The translations under genes were made by a program, and so were the position numbers. 64,000 bases of DNA, taken from positions 35,624,387-35,688,386 of the forward strand of contig NC_092225.1 in the NCBI RefSeq assembly GCF_036320965.1. The letters are read 5' to 3'. Position 1 is the first letter of the stretch. Each line of letters starts with the position of its first letter. The notes beneath the pieces are model-generated. The model was not told where the DNA came from. It worked only from the letters and a program-made list of their open reading frames with translations, and ran no database searches. Shown piece by piece: positions 1 through 12,245 of this stretch. The DNA comes from Panulirus ornatus (lineage: Eukaryota; Arthropoda; Malacostraca; Decapoda; Palinuridae).

Positions 1-650
1 CTCTCCTGTCCTACCTGACTCTCGTCCCAAGCCTCTCTCTCCTCTCTTGCCTGACTGTCATGCCAAGCCTCTCTCTCCTGTCCTGCCTGACTCTCGTCCC
101 AAACCTCTCTCTCCTCTCCTGCCTGATTCTCGTCCGAAGCCTCTCGCTCATGTCGTGCCTGACTCTCTCCTCAAGCCTTTCTCTCCTATCCTGTCTGACT
201 CTCGTCCCAAGTCTCTCTCTCCTGTCCTGCCTGACTATCATCCCAAGCCTCTCTCTCCTGTCCTGCCTGACTCTCCTCCAAAGCTTCTCTCTCCTGTCCT
301 GACTGACTCTGGTCCCAAGCTTTTCTCTCCTATCTTGCCTGACTCTATTCCCAGGCCTCTATCTCCTGTACTGCCTGACTCTCGTCCTAGGCCTCTCTCT
401 CCTGTCCTGCCTGACTCTCGTCCCATGCCTCTCTCTCCTGTTCAGCCTGACTCTCCTCCAAAGCCTCTCTCTCTAGTCCTGCCTGAATGTCGTCCCAAGC
501 CTCTCACTCCTGTGTTGCCTGACTCTCGTCCTAAACCTCCCTCTCTTGTCCTGGCTGACTCTCGTCCCCAGCCTTTCTCTCCAGTCCTGCCTGACTCTCG
601 TCCCAAGCCTTTCTCTCCTGTCCTGCCTGACTCTCATCCCAAGCCTCTCT
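1..650 (+). repeat. Higher-order block, copy 1 (marker GTCGTGCCTGACTCTCTCC)
   Basis: A distinctive order of unit variants (GTCGTGCC followed by CTCTCCTCAAG, then an AAGCTTTTCTCTCC unit and a CAGGCCTCTATCTCC unit) occurs here. It recurs in the same order near 3,810-4,440 and, more changed, at 10,870-11,180. This shows that the array grew by copying multi-unit blocks, not only single units. The copies are clearly diverged, so this duplication is older than the near-identical blocks further right. Boundaries are approximate. Confidence 0.7.
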
Positions 651-1980
651 CTTCTGCCCTGCCTCACTCTCGTTCAAGCCTTTTTCTCCTACTTGCCTCA
701 CTCTCGTCCCATGCCCTTCTCTCCTACCCTGCCTGACTCCCGTCCCAAGCCTCTCTCTCCTGTCCTGCCTGACTGTCGCCAAAAGCTTCTCTCTCCTGTC
801 CTGCCTGACTGTCGTCCCAAGCCTCTCTCTCCTGTCCTGCCTGACTCTCGTCTCCAACCTCTTTCTCCTATCCTGGTTGACTCTCTTCCCAAGCCTCTCT
901 CTCATGTCCTGCCTGACTCTCGTCCCAAGCCTCTCTCTCCTATCCTGCCTGACTCTCGTCTCAAACCTCTCTCTCCTGTCCTTCCTGACTTTCCTCAAGC
1001 CTCTCTCTCCTACCCTGCCTGACTTTCGTCCCAAGTGTCTCTCTCCTACCCTACATGATTCTCGTACCAAGCCTCTCTCTCCTGTCTTGCCTGACTGTCG
1101 TCCCAAGATTCTCTCTCCTGTCTTGCCTGACTCTCGTCCCAAGCCTCCTTCTCTTGTCCTGGCTGACTCTCGTCCCAAGCCTCTCTCTCCTGTCCTGCCT
1201 GACTCTTGTCCCAAGCCTCTCTCCTCTGTCCTGCCTGACTCTCGTCCCAGACATCTCTCTCCGGTCCTGCCTGATTTTCGTCACAAGCCTCTCTCTCCTT
1301 TCCATCCTGACTCTCGTCCCAAGCTTCTCTTTCCTGTCCTGCTTGACTCTCGTCCCAGGCCTCTCTCCTGTCCTGCCTGACTCTTGTCCCAAGCCTCTCT
1401 CTCCTGTTCTTCCTGACTCTCGTCTCAAGCCTCTCTCTTCTGTCGTCCCTGACTCTCGTCCCAACCTCTCTCTTCTGTCGTCCCTGACTCTCGTCCCAAG
1501 CCTCTCTCTTCTGTCGTCCCTGACTCTCGTCCCAAGCCTCTCTCTCCTACCCTGCCTGACTGTCGTCGAAAGACTCCCTCTCATGTACTGCCTAACTCTC
1601 TAGTCAAGCCTCTTTCTCCTGTCCTGCCTGACTCTCGTCCTAAGCATCTCTCTCCTACCCTGCCTGACCATCGTCCCAAGCCTCTCTCTCCTGTCCTGCC
1701 TGCCTCTCGTCTCAAACCTCTCTCTCCTGTCCTTCCTGACTCTCTCCTCAAGCCTCTCTCTCCTACCTGCATAACTCTCGTCCCAAGTGTCTCTCTCCTA
1801 CCCTGCATAATTCTCGTCCCAAGCCTCTCTCTCCTATCCTGCCTGACTCTCTCGTCAAGCCTCTCTCAGATGTCCTGCCTGACTCTCGTCCCAAGCTTTT
1901 CTCCCCTGTCCTGCCGCCTGACTCTAGTCCCAAGCCTCTTTCTCCTGTCCTGCCTGACTCTCGTCCCATGCTTCTCTCTT

Positions 1981-2100
1981 CTGTCCTGCCTGACTCTCGT
2001 CCCAAGCATCTCTCTCCTACCCTGCCTGACCGTCGTCCCAAGCCTCTCTCTCCTGTCCTGCCTGACTCTCTCGTCAAGCCTCTCTCTGATGTCCTGACTG
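1981..2100 (+). repeat. Multi-unit block repeated 360 bp downstream
   Basis: The order of variants here (CCCAAGCATCTC, then a GACCGTCG unit, then CTCTCGTCAAGCC and CTCTGATGTCC) is repeated almost base for base at 2,341-2,460. The spacing is exactly 360 bp, ten 36-bp units, as expected for slippage or unequal exchange in register. Confidence 0.8.
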
Positions 2101-2340
2101 ACTCTCGTCCCAAGCCTCTCTCTCCTGTCCTTCCTGACTCTTGTCCCAAGCCTCTCTCTCCTGTCTTGCCTGACTCTCGTCCCAGACATCTCTCTCCGGT
2201 CCTGCCTGATTTTCGTCCCAAGCCTCTCTCTCCTTTCCTGCCTGACTCTCGTCCCAAGCTTCTCTTTACTGTCCTGCTTGACACTCGTCCCAGGACTCTA
2301 TCTCCTCTCCTGCCTGACTCTCGTCCTAACTCTCTCTCTC

Positions 2341-2460
2341 CTGTCCTGCCTGACTCTCGTCCCAAGCATCTCTCTCCTACCCTGCCTGACCGTCGTCCCA
2401 AGCCTCTCTCTCCAGTCCTGCCTGACTCTCTCGTCAAGCCTCTCTCTGATGTCCTGCCTG
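2341..2460 (+). repeat. Second copy of the 360-bp-spaced block
   Basis: Matches 1,981-2,100 at an offset of exactly 360 bp. Only one or two base differences were noticed in the first hundred bases. Confidence 0.8.
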
Positions 2461-3809
2461 ACTCTCGTCCAATGCCTCTCTCTCCTGTACTGCCTGACTC
2501 TCGTCCCAACTCTCTCTCTCCTGTCCTGGCTGACTCTCGTCCCAAGCCTATCTCTCTTGTCCTGCTTGACTCATCCCAAGCCCCTCTCTCCTACCCAGCC
2601 TGACTCTCCTCCCAAGCTCTCTTTCCAGGGCTGCCTGACTCTCGTCCCATGACTCTCTCTCCTGTCATGCCTGACTTTCGTCCCAAGCTTCTCTCTCCTG
2701 TCCTGATTGACTCTAGTCCCATGACTCTCTCTCCTGTCCTGCATGACTCTCGTTCCAAGCCTCTCTCTCCTGTCCTGCTTGACTCTCGTCCCCAAGCCTC
2801 TCTCCACTATCCTGAGTTACACTGTCCCAAGCCTCCCGCTCTTCTTCTGCCTGACTCTCGTCCCATGTTTCTCTCTCTCCTGTCCTGCCTGACTCTCCTC
2901 CCAAGCCTCTATCTCTTGTCCTGCCTGACTCTCGTCCCAGGCCTCTCTCTACTGTCCTGTCTGACTCTCGTCCCAAGCGTCTCTCTCCTGTCCTGCTTGA
3001 CTCCTGTCCCAAGCTTGTCTCTCTTGTTCTGCTTGACTCTCGTCCCAAGCCTCTATCTCCTACTAGACTGACTCTCGTCCATAGCCCTTCTCTCCTACCA
3101 TGCCTGACTCTCGTCCCAAGTCTCTCTCTCCTGTCCTGTCTGACTCTCGTCCTAAGCCTCTCTCTCCTGTCCTGCCTGACTCCTCTCCCAAGCTTGTATC
3201 TCTTGTCCTGCTTGACTCTCGTCCCAAGCCTCTATCTCCTACTAGACTGACTCTCGTCCATAGCCATTCTCTCCTACCCTGCCTGACTCTCGTCCCAAGC
3301 CTCACTCTCCTGTTCTACCTGACTCTCGTCCCAAGCCTCCCTCTCCTGTCCTGCCTGACGCTCGTCCAAAGCCAATCTCTCTTGCACTGCCTTGAATATC
3401 GTTCGAAGCCCCTCTCTCCTAGCCTGCATGATTCTCGTCCCAAACCTCTCTTTTTTGTCCTGACTTACTCTCGTCCCAAGCCCCTCTCTCCTACCCTGCC
3501 TGACTCTCGTCCAATGCCTCTCTCATGTCGAACTTGACTCTCGTCCCAAGCCTCTCTCTCCTTTCCTGCCTGACTCTCGTCCCAGTCCTCTCTCTCCTGT
3601 CCTGACTGACTCTCGTCCCAAGACTCTTTCTCCTAATTGCCTGACTCTCGTTCCAAGCCCTTCTCTCCTACCCTTCCTGACTCTCGTCCGACGCCTGTCT
3701 CTCCTGTCCTGCCTGACTCTCTTCCTAAGCCTCTCTCTTCTGTCCTGCCTGAGTCTCGTCCCAAACGTTTATCTCCTCTCTTGCCTGACTCTCGTCCCAA
3801 GCCTCTCTC

Positions 3810-4440
3810 TCCTGTCCTACCTGACTCTCGTCCCAAGCCTCTTTCTCCTGTCCTGCCTGACTGTCATACCAAGCCTCTCTCTCCTGTCCTGCCTGACTCT
3901 CGTCCCAAATCTCTCTCTCCTCTCCTGCCTGATTCTCGTCCCAAGCCTCTCTCTCATGTCGTGCCTGACTCTCTCCTCAAGCCTTTCTCTCCTGTCCTGC
4001 CTGACTCTCGTCCCAAGTCTCTCTTTCCTGTCCTGCCTGACTATCGTCCCAAGACTCTCTCTCCTGTCCTGCCTGACTCTCCACCAAAGCTTCTCTCTCC
4101 TGTCCTGACTGACTCTCGTCCCAAGCTTTTCTCTCCTATCTTGCCTGATACTAGTCCCAGGCCTCTATCTCCTGTCCTGCCTGACTCTCGTCCTAAGCCT
4201 CTCTCTCCTGTCCTGCCTGACTCTCGTCCCAAGACTCTCTCTCCTGTCCTGCCTGACTCTCCTCCCAAGCTTCTCTCTCTAGTCGTGCCTGACTGTCGTC
4301 CCAAACCTCTCACTCCTGTGTTGCCTGACTCTCGTCCCAAACCTCCCTCTCTTGTCCTGGCTGACCCTCGTCTCAAGCCTCTCTCTCCTGTCCTGCCTGA
4401 CTGTCGTCCCAAGCTTCTCTCTCCTGTCCTGCCTGACTCT
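3810..4440 (+). repeat. Higher-order block, copy 2
   Basis: Diverged copy of the variant order seen at 1-650. The GTCGTGCC, CTCTCCTCAAGCC, AAGCTTTTC and CAGGCCTCTATC units follow each other in the same sequence. The offset is about 3.81 kb. Ends are approximate because variation within units blurs them. Confidence 0.7.
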
Positions 4441-5510
4441 CGTCGAAAGCCTCCCTCTCATATACTGACTAACTCTCTAATCAAGCCTCTTTCTCCTGTC
4501 CCTCCTGACTCTCGTCCAAAGCCTCTCTCTCCTGTCCTGCCTGACTCTCGTCCCATGCCTCTCCTGTTCTACCTTTCTCTCCTCCCAAGCCTCTCTCTCT
4601 TGTCCTGCCTGACTTTCGTTCCAAGCCGTTCTCTCCTGTCCTGCCTGACTCTCGTCCCAGGTCTCTCTCTCTTGTCCTGCCTGACTATCGTCCCAAGCCT
4701 CTCTCTCCTGTCCAGTCTGACTCTCGTCCCAAGCCAATATCTCGTCTCCTGCCTGACTGTCATCCCAAGCCTCTCTCTCCTGTCCTGACTGACTCTCACC
4801 TCAAGCCTCTCTCTCCTCTCATGCCTGACTCTCGTACCAACCCTCTATCTCCTGTCCTGCCTGACTCTCGTCCCAGGCCTCTTTCTTCTGTCCTGCATAA
4901 CTCTCTTATCAAGCCTCTCTCTTCTGTCTTCCCTGACTCTCGTCCCAAGCCTCTCTCTCCTACCCTGCCTGACTGTCGTCGAAAGTCTCCCTCTCATGTA
5001 CAGCCTAACTCTCTAGTCAAGCCTCTTCCTCCTGTCCTGCCTGACTCTCGTCCCAATCCTCTCTCTCCTGTCCTGCCTGACTCTCGTCCCATGCCTCTCT
5101 CTCCTGTTCTGCCTTTCTCTCATCCCAAGCCTCTCTCTCTTGTCCTGCCTGACTCTCGTCCCAAGCCGCTCTCTCCTGTCCTGCCTGACTCTCGTCCCAG
5201 GTCTCTCTCTCTTGTCCCTCCTGACTATCGTCCCATGCCTCTCTCTCCTGTCCAGTCTGACTTTCGTCCCAAGCCAATATCTCCTCTCCTGCCTGACTGT
5301 CATCCCAAGCCTCTCTCTCCTGTCCTGACTGACTCTCACCTCAAGCCTCTCTCTCCTCTCATGCCTGACTCTCGTACCAAACCTCTATCTCCTGTCCTGT
5401 CTTACTCTCGACCCAGGCCCCTTTCTTCTGTCCTGCATAACTCTCTTCCCAAAGCCTCTCTCTCCTGTCCAGCCTGACTCTCGTACCAAGCCTCTCTATC
5501 CTGTCCTGCC
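4430..5510 (+). repeat. Tandem pair of a 15-unit (about 540-bp) higher-order repeat
   Basis: Two consecutive blocks share rare variants in the same order: GTCGAAAG, CTAACTCTCTA, CCAGGTCTCTC, GTCCAGTCTGAC, CCAAGCCAATATCTC, CTGACTCTCACCTCAAG, CTCATGCCTGAC and CATAACTCTCTT. Matching points such as 4,584 and 5,124 are exactly 540 bp apart, 15 units. A more diverged relative of the same order lies at about 7,000-7,160. A GTCGAAAG marker unit also occurs near 1,564, 6,115 and 6,731, so this block type has been reused along the left arm. Confidence 0.75.
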
Positions 5511-6059
5511 TGACTCTCGTCCCAACTCCCTCTCTCCTACCATGCCTGACTCTCGTCCGAAGCCTCTCTCCTGTCGAGACTGACTCTCGTCCCAAGCCTC
5601 TCTTTCCTGTCCTGCCTGACTCTTGTCCCAATCCTCTCTCTCCTGTCCTGCCTCATTCTCGTCCCAAGCCTCTCTTTCCTGTCCTGTCTGACACTCGTTC
5701 CAGGACTATATCTCCTGTCCTGCCTGACTCTCGTCCTAATCCTCTCTCTCCTGTGCTGCCTGACTCTCGTCCCAAGCCTCTCTCTCCTACCCTGCCTGAC
5801 CATCGTCCCAAGCCTCTCTCTCCTGTCCTGACTGACTCTCTCGCCAAGCCTCTCTCTAATGTCCTGCCTGACTCTCGTCCCAAGCTTTTCTCCCATGTCC
5901 TGCCTGACTCTAGTCCCAAGCCTGTCTCTCCTGTCCTGCCTGACTCTCGTCCCAGGCCTCTCTCGCCTGTCCTGCCTGGCTCTAGTCCCAACCCTCTCTC
6001 TCCTGTCCTTCCTGACTCTCGTCCCAAGCCTCTCTCTTCTGCCTTCCCTGACTCTCTTA

Positions 6060-6082
6060 CATGAGAGGACATGAGAGGCTTA
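6060..6082 (-). other. Micro-inversion inside the minisatellite
   Basis: The plus strand of the array is pyrimidine-rich throughout, but this short stretch reads as purine-rich (CATGAGAGGACATGAGAGG). Its reverse complement, containing CCTCTCATGTCCTCTCATG, looks like ordinary array sequence; a very similar CCTCTCATGTCC-type unit lies about 60 bp downstream. The simplest reading is a short strand switch or micro-inversion. It also breaks the 36-bp register locally. Confidence 0.7.
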
Positions 6083-7300
6083 CCAAGCCTCTCTCTCCTA
6101 CCCTGCCTGACCGTCGTCGAAAGCCTCCCTCTCATGTCCTGCCTAACTCTCTAGTGAAGCCTCTCTCTCCTGTCCTGCCTGACTCTCGTCCCAAGTCTCT
6201 CTCTCTCCTGTCATGCCTGACTCTCGTCCCCAACCTCTTTCTCCTCTCCTGGCTGACTCTCTTCCCACGCCTCTCTCTCCTGTCCTGCCTGACTCTTGTC
6301 CCAAGCCTCTCTCTCCTATCCTGCCTGACTCTCGTCTCAAACCTCTCTCTCCTGTCCTTCCTGACTCTCTCTCCTCAAGCCTCTCTCTTCTATCCTGCCT
6401 AACTCTCGTCCCAAGTCTCTCTCTAAGGTCCTGCCTGACTCTCTTCCCAAGCCTCTCTCTCCTGTCCTGGCTGACTCTCGTCCCAAGCCTCTCTCTCCTG
6501 TCTTGCCTGACTCTCGCCCCAAGCCTCCTTCTCTTGTCCTGGCTGACTTTCGTCCCAAGCCTTTCTCTCCTGTCCTGCCTGATTCTCGTCCCGAACCTCT
6601 CTCTCCTCTCCTGCCTGACTCACTTCCCAAGCCTCTCTCTCCTGTCCAGCCTGACTCTCATCCCAAGCCTCTCTCTTCTGCCCTCCCTGACTCTCGTCCC
6701 AAGCCTCTCTCTCCTACCCTACCTGACTGTCGTCGAAAGCCTCCCTCTCATGTCCTGCCTAACTCTCTAGTGAAGCCTCTCTCTTCACTCCTGCCTGACT
6801 CTCGTCCCATGCCTCTCTCTCCTGTCCTGCCTGACTCTCCTCCAAAGCCTCTATCTCTTGTCTTGCCTGACTCTCGTCCCAAGCCTCTCTCTCCTGTCCT
6901 GCCTGACTCTCGTCCCAAGTCTCTCTCTCCTGTCCTGCCTGACTGTCGTCCAAAGCCTCTCTCTCCTGTCCTGCTTGACTCTCGTCCTAAGCCTCTCTCT
7001 CCCGGCCAGTCTTACTCTCGTCCCAAGCCCCTATCTCCACTCCTGCCTGACTGTCGTCCCAAGCCTATCTCTCCTGTCGTGACTGACTCTCACCTCAAGC
7101 CTCTCTCTCCTCTCATGATTGACTCTCGTACCAACCCTCTATCTTCTGTCCTGCCTGAGTGTCTTCCCAGGCCTCTTTCTCCTGTCCTGGCTGACTCTCG
7201 TCCAAAGCCTCTCTTTCCTACCCTGCCTGACCGTCGTCCCAAGCATCTCTCTGCTGTCCTGCCTGACTCTCTCGTCAAGCCTCTCTCTCCTGTCCTGCCT

Positions 7301-7444
7301 GACTCTCGTCCAAAGCTTTTCTCCCATGTCCTGCCTGACTCTAGTCCCAAGCCTCTCTCTCCTGTCCTGCCTGACTCTCGTCCAAAGCTTTTCTCCCATG
7401 TCCTGCCTGACTCTAGTCCCAAGCCTCTCTCTCCTGTCCTGCCT
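7301..7444 (+). repeat. Exact 72-bp (two-unit) tandem duplication
   Basis: The two-unit segment starting GACTCTCGTCCAAAGC at 7,301 is repeated immediately at 7,373 with no difference seen. It carries the rare CTCCCATGTCC and GACTCTAGTCCC variants, so the identity is not simply due to consensus units. It is a recent two-unit slippage event, or an assembly stutter. Confidence 0.85.
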
Positions 7445-9802
7445 GACTCTCGTCCCATGCCTCTCTCTTCTGTCCTGCCTAACTCTCGTCCCATACCTCT
7501 CTCTCCTGTTCTGCCTGACTCTCATCCCAAACCTCTCTCTCATGTCCTGCCTGACAGTCGTCTCAAGCCTATCTCTCTTGTCCTGCTTGACTCTCGTCCC
7601 AAGCCCCTCTCTCCATCCGAGCCTGACTCTCGTCCCAAGCTCTCGTCCTAGGCCTGCCTGACTCTCGTCCCATGACTCTCTCTCCTGTCATGCCTGACTC
7701 TCGTCCCAAGCTTCTCTCTCCTTTCCTGCCTGACTCGCGTCCCAAGCCTCTCTCTCCTGTCCTTTCTGACTCTCGTCCTAAGCCTCTCTCTCCTGTCCTG
7801 CCTGACTCTCGTCCCAAGTCTCTCTCTCCTGTCCTGTCTGACTGTCGTCCCAAGCCTCTCTCTCCTGTCCTGACTGACTCCTGTCCCAAGCTTCTCTCTC
7901 TTGTCCTGCCTGACTCTCGTCCGAAGCCTTTTTCTCCTACTTGCCTGACTCTCGTCCCAAGCCTCCCTCTCGTGTACTGCCTGACTCTCGTCCTAAGACA
8001 ATCTTTCCTGTACTGCCTGAATATCGTCCGAAGCCCCTCTCTCCTACCCCGCATGATTCTCGTCCCAAGCCTCTCTTCTCTGTCCTGCCTTACTCTCGTC
8101 CCAAGCCCCTCTCTCCTACCCTGCCTGACTCTCGTCGCAAGCCTCTCTCCTGTCGAGCTTGATTCTCATCCCAAGCCTCTCTCTTCTCTCCTGCCTGACT
8201 CTCGTCCCAGTCCTCTCTCTCCTGTCCTGACTGACTCTTGTCCCAAGTCTCTTTCTCCTAATTGCCTGACTCTCGTTCCAAGCCCTTCTCTCCTACCCTT
8301 CCTGACTCGCGTCGAAATCCTCTCTCTCCTGTCCTGCCTGACTGTCGTCCGAAGCCTGTCTCTCCTGTCCTGCTTGACTCTCGTCCCAAGCGTCTATCTC
8401 CTCTCTTGCCTGACTCTCGTCCCAAGTCTCTCTCTCCGGTCCTGCCTGACTCTCGTCCCAAGCCTCTCTCTCCTGTCCTCCCTGACTCTCGTCAGAAGCC
8501 TCTTTCTCTTATCCTGCCTTACTGTAATCTCAAGCCTCTCTCTCGCCTCCTGTCTGATTCTCGTCCCAAGCCTCTAACTCCTGTAATGCCTGACTCTCTC
8601 CTCAAACCTCTCTCTCCTATCCTGCCTGACTTTAATCCCAGGTCTGTTTCTCCTGTCTTGCCTGACAATCTTCCCAGGCCTCTATCTCCTGTCCTGCCTG
8701 ACTCTCGTCCCATGCCTCTATCTCCTATTCTGCCTGACTCTCCTCCCAAGCCTCTCTCTCTTGTCCTGCCCAACTGACGTTAAAAGCCTCTCTCTCCTGT
8801 CCTGCCTAATTCTCTCCTCATCCCTCTCTCTCCTATCCTGCCTGACTCTAGTCCCCAGCCACTCTCTCCTGTCCTGCCTGACTCTCGTCCGAAGACTCTC
8901 TCCGGTCCCGCCTGACTCTCGTCCGAAGCCTCTCCCTCCTGTCTTGCCTGACTCTCGTCCGAAGCCTCTCCCTCCTACCCTGCATGATTCTCGTCCAAAT
9001 CCTCTCTCTCCTTTCCTGCCTGAATGTCGTCCCAAGCCCCTCTCTCCTACCCTGCCTGACTCTCGTCCCAATACTCTCTCCTGTCGAGCCTGACTCTCGT
9101 CCCAAGCCTCTCTCTCCTGTCCTTTTTGACTTTAATCCCAGTCCTCTCTCTCCTGTCCTGCATGACTCTCGTTCCAAGCCTCTCTCTCCTGTCCTGCCTG
9201 ACTCTCGACCAAAGCCTTTCTCTCCTGTCCTGCTTGACTCTCGTCCCCAGCGTCTCTCTCCTGTATTGCCTGACTCTCGTCCCAAGCCTCTCTCTCACTT
9301 GTACTGCCTGATTCTCGTCCCAAGCCTCTCTCTTCTATCGTGCCTCACTCGGTCCCAAGTCTCTCTCTCCTGTCCTGCCTGATTTTCGTCCCAAGCATCA
9401 CTCTCCTGTCCTGCCTAACTCTCCTCCCATGCCTCTCTCTCTTGTCCTGCCTGACTCTCGTCCCTAGCCTGCCTCTCTCTCCTGTCCTGCCTGACTCTCG
9501 TCCCATGTTTATCTATCCTGTCCTGCCTGATTCTCGTTCCAAACTTTTCTCTCCTCTCCTGCCTGACTCTCGTCCCAAGCCTCCCTCTCCTGTCTTTCCT
9601 TACTCTCTTCACCAGCCTTTCCTGCCTGACTCTCGTCCTAAGCCTCTCTCTCCTGTCCTGCCTGACTCTCGTCCCAAACCTCTTCTCTGTCCTTGCCTGA
9701 CTCTCGTCCCAAGCCTCTCTCTCCTGTCCTGCCTGACTCTCGTCCCAAGCCTCTCTCTCCTGTCCTGCCTGACTCTCGTCCAAAGGGATCTCTCTCCTGT
9801 CC

Positions 9803-10647
9803 TGCTTGACTCTCGTCTAAAGCGTCTATCTCCTCTCTTGCCTGACTCTCGTCCCAAGTCTTTCTCTCCGGTCCTGCCTGACTTCGTCCCAAGACTCTCT
9901 CTCCTGTCTCCCTGACTCTCGTCCCAAGCCTATCTCCTGTCCTGCCTTACTGTCATCCCAAGCCTCTCTCTCCTGTCCTCCCTGACTTCGTCCCAAACCT
10001 CTCTCTCCTCTCCTGCCTCATCTCGTCCCAAGCCTCTCTCTCCTGTCGTGCCTGACTCTCTCCTCAAGCTCTCTCTCTATCATAACTGCTTTGGTCACAA
10101 GTCTCTTTTCCTGTCCTGCTGAATTCGTCCAAGCCTCTCTCTCCTGTCTGCCTGACTCTCGTCCCAAGCTTTTCTCTCCTATCTTGCCTGACACTCGTCC
10201 CAGGCCTCTATCTCCTGTCCTGCCTGACTCTCGTCCCAAGCCTCTCTCTCCTCTCCTGTCTGACTCTCGTCCCATGCCTCTCTCTCCTGTTCTGCCTGAC
10301 TCTCCTCCCAAGCCTCTCTCTCTTTTCCTGCCTGACTGTCATCCCAAGCCTCTCTCTCCACTCCTGCCAGACTCTCGTCCAAGCCTCTCTCTCTGTCCTG
10401 ACTGACTCTCCTCCCAAGACTCCCTCTCTTGTCCTGCCTGACTCTCGTCGCAAGCCTCTCTCTCCTGTCGAGCTTGACTCTCGTCCCAAGCCTCTCTCTC
10501 TCTCCTGCCTTACTCTTGTCCCAAGCCTCTCTCTCCTGTCCTGCCTGACTCTCGTCCCAGACTCTCTCTCCTGTCGTGCCTGACTCTCTCCCAAGCCTCT
10601 CTCTCCTATCTACTGACTTGTCCAAGTCTCTTTTCCTGTCCTGCTGA
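9803..10647 (+). repeat. Deletion-rich second copy of 10,738-11,620
   Basis: This segment follows the same unique order of unit variants as 10,738-11,620 (TCTAAAGCGTCTATC, TCTTTCTCCGGTCC, CTTACTGTCATCC, CTTTGGTCACAAG and so on). It has lost many single bases: CTGACTTCGTCCC for CTGACTTTCGTCCC, CCTGTCTCCC for CCTGTCCTCCC, CTGCTGAATTCG for CTGCCTGAATATCG. The offset grows from about 935 to about 951 bp across the block, so changes are mainly deletions, unlike the substitutions that separate ordinary units. That profile fits an unpolished long-read overlap kept as a false duplication. A biological duplication followed by decay is possible but less likely. Confidence 0.7.
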
Positions 10648-10737
10648 AGCCTTTCTCTCCTTTCCTGCCTGAATCTTGTCCCAAGCCTCTCTCTCCTGTC
10701 CTGCCTGACTGTCGTCTGAAGCATCTCTCTCCTGTCC

Positions 10738-11620
10738 TGCTTGACTCTCGTCTAAAGCGTCTATCTCCTCTCTTGCCTGACTCTCGTCCCAAGTCTTTCT
10801 CTCCGGTCCTGCCTGACTTTCGTCCCAAGACTCTCTCTCCTGTCCTCCCTGACTCTCGTCCCAAGCCTCTATCTCCTGTCCTGCCTTACTGTCATCCCAA
10901 GCCTCTCTCTCCTGTCCTCCCTGACTCTCGTCCCAAACCTCTCTCTCCTCTCCTGCCTCATTCTCGTCCCAAGCCTCTCTCTCCTGTCGTGCCTGACTCT
11001 CTCCTCAAGCCTCTCTCTCCTATCATAACTGACTTTGGTCACAAGTCTCTTTTTCCTGTCCTGCCTGAATATCGTCCCAAGCCTCTCTCTCCTGTCCTGC
11101 CTGACTCTCGTCCCAAGCTTTTCTCTCCTATCTTGCCTGACACTCGTCCCAGGCCTCTATCTCCTGTCCTGCCTGACTCTCGTCCCAAGCCTCTCTCTCC
11201 TCTCCTGTCTGACTCTCGTCCCATGCCTCTCTCTCCTGTTCTGCCTGACTCTCCTCCCAAGCCTCTCTCTCTTTTCCTGCCTGACTGTCATCCCAAGCCT
11301 CTCTCTCCACTCCTGCCAGACTCTCGTCCAAAGCCTCTCTCTCCTGTCCTGACTGACTCTCCTCCCAAGACTCCCTCTCTTGTCCTGCCTGACTCTCGTC
11401 GCAAGCCTCTCTCTCCTGTCGAGCTTGACTCTCGTCCCAAGCCTCTCTCTCCTCTCCTGCCTTACTCTTGTCCCAAGCCTCTCTCTCCTGTCCTGCCTGA
11501 CTCTCGTCCCCAGACTCTCTCTCCTGTCGTGCCTGACTCTCTCCTCAAGCCTCTCTCTCCTATCATAACTGACTTTGGTCACAAGTCTCTTTTTCCTGTC
11601 CTGCCTGAATATCGTCCCAA
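10738..11620 (+). repeat. Clean copy of the block duplicated at 9,803-10,647
   Basis: Register-perfect version of the preceding block: units keep the 36-bp length almost throughout. It includes a diverged third relative of the higher-order block at 1-650 and 3,810-4,440. The rare CATAACTGACTTTGGTCACAAG unit occurs twice in the clean sequence, near 11,022 and 11,564, showing a further internal duplication of about 540 bp, 15 units. Confidence 0.7.
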
Positions 11621-12245
11621 GCCTCTCTCTCCTGTCCTGCCTGACTGTCATCCCAAGCCTCTCTCTCCACTCCTGCCAGACTCTCGTCCCAAGTCTATCT
11701 CTCCTGTCCTGCCTGATTCTCGTTCCAAGCTTTTCTCTCCTCTACTGCCTGACTCTCGTCCCAAGCTTCTCTCTCCTGTCTTGCCTGACTCTCGTCACCA
11801 GCCTCGCTCTCCTGTCCTGCCTGACTCTCGTCCTATGCCTCTCTCTCCTGTCCTGCCTGACTGTCATCCCAAGCCTCTCTCTCCACTCCTGCCAGACTCT
11901 CGTCCCAAGCCTCTCTCTCCTGTCCTGCCTGACTCTCCTCCTAATCCTCTCTCTCTTGTCCTGCCTGACTCTCGTCCCAGGCCTCTCTCTCCTGTCGAGC
12001 TTGACTCTCGTCCCAAGCCTCTCTCTCCTCTCCTGCCTGACTCTTGTCCCAAGCCTCTCTCTCCTGTCCTGCCTGACCCTCGTCCATCGACTCTCTCTCC
12101 TGTCCTGGCTGACTCTCGTCACAAGACTTTCTTTCTTGTCCTGCCTGACTCTCGTCCGAAGCTTCTCTCTCCTGTCCTGCCTGACACTCGTCCCAGGGCT
12201 CTATCTCTTGTTCTGCCTGACTCTCGTCCTAACCCTCTCTCTCCT

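Noticed and set aside
531..1214. Minus-strand arginine/glycine/glutamate-rich frames
   Set aside because: Reverse-strand shadows of the same minisatellite, with no evidence of expression or frame-preserving variation.
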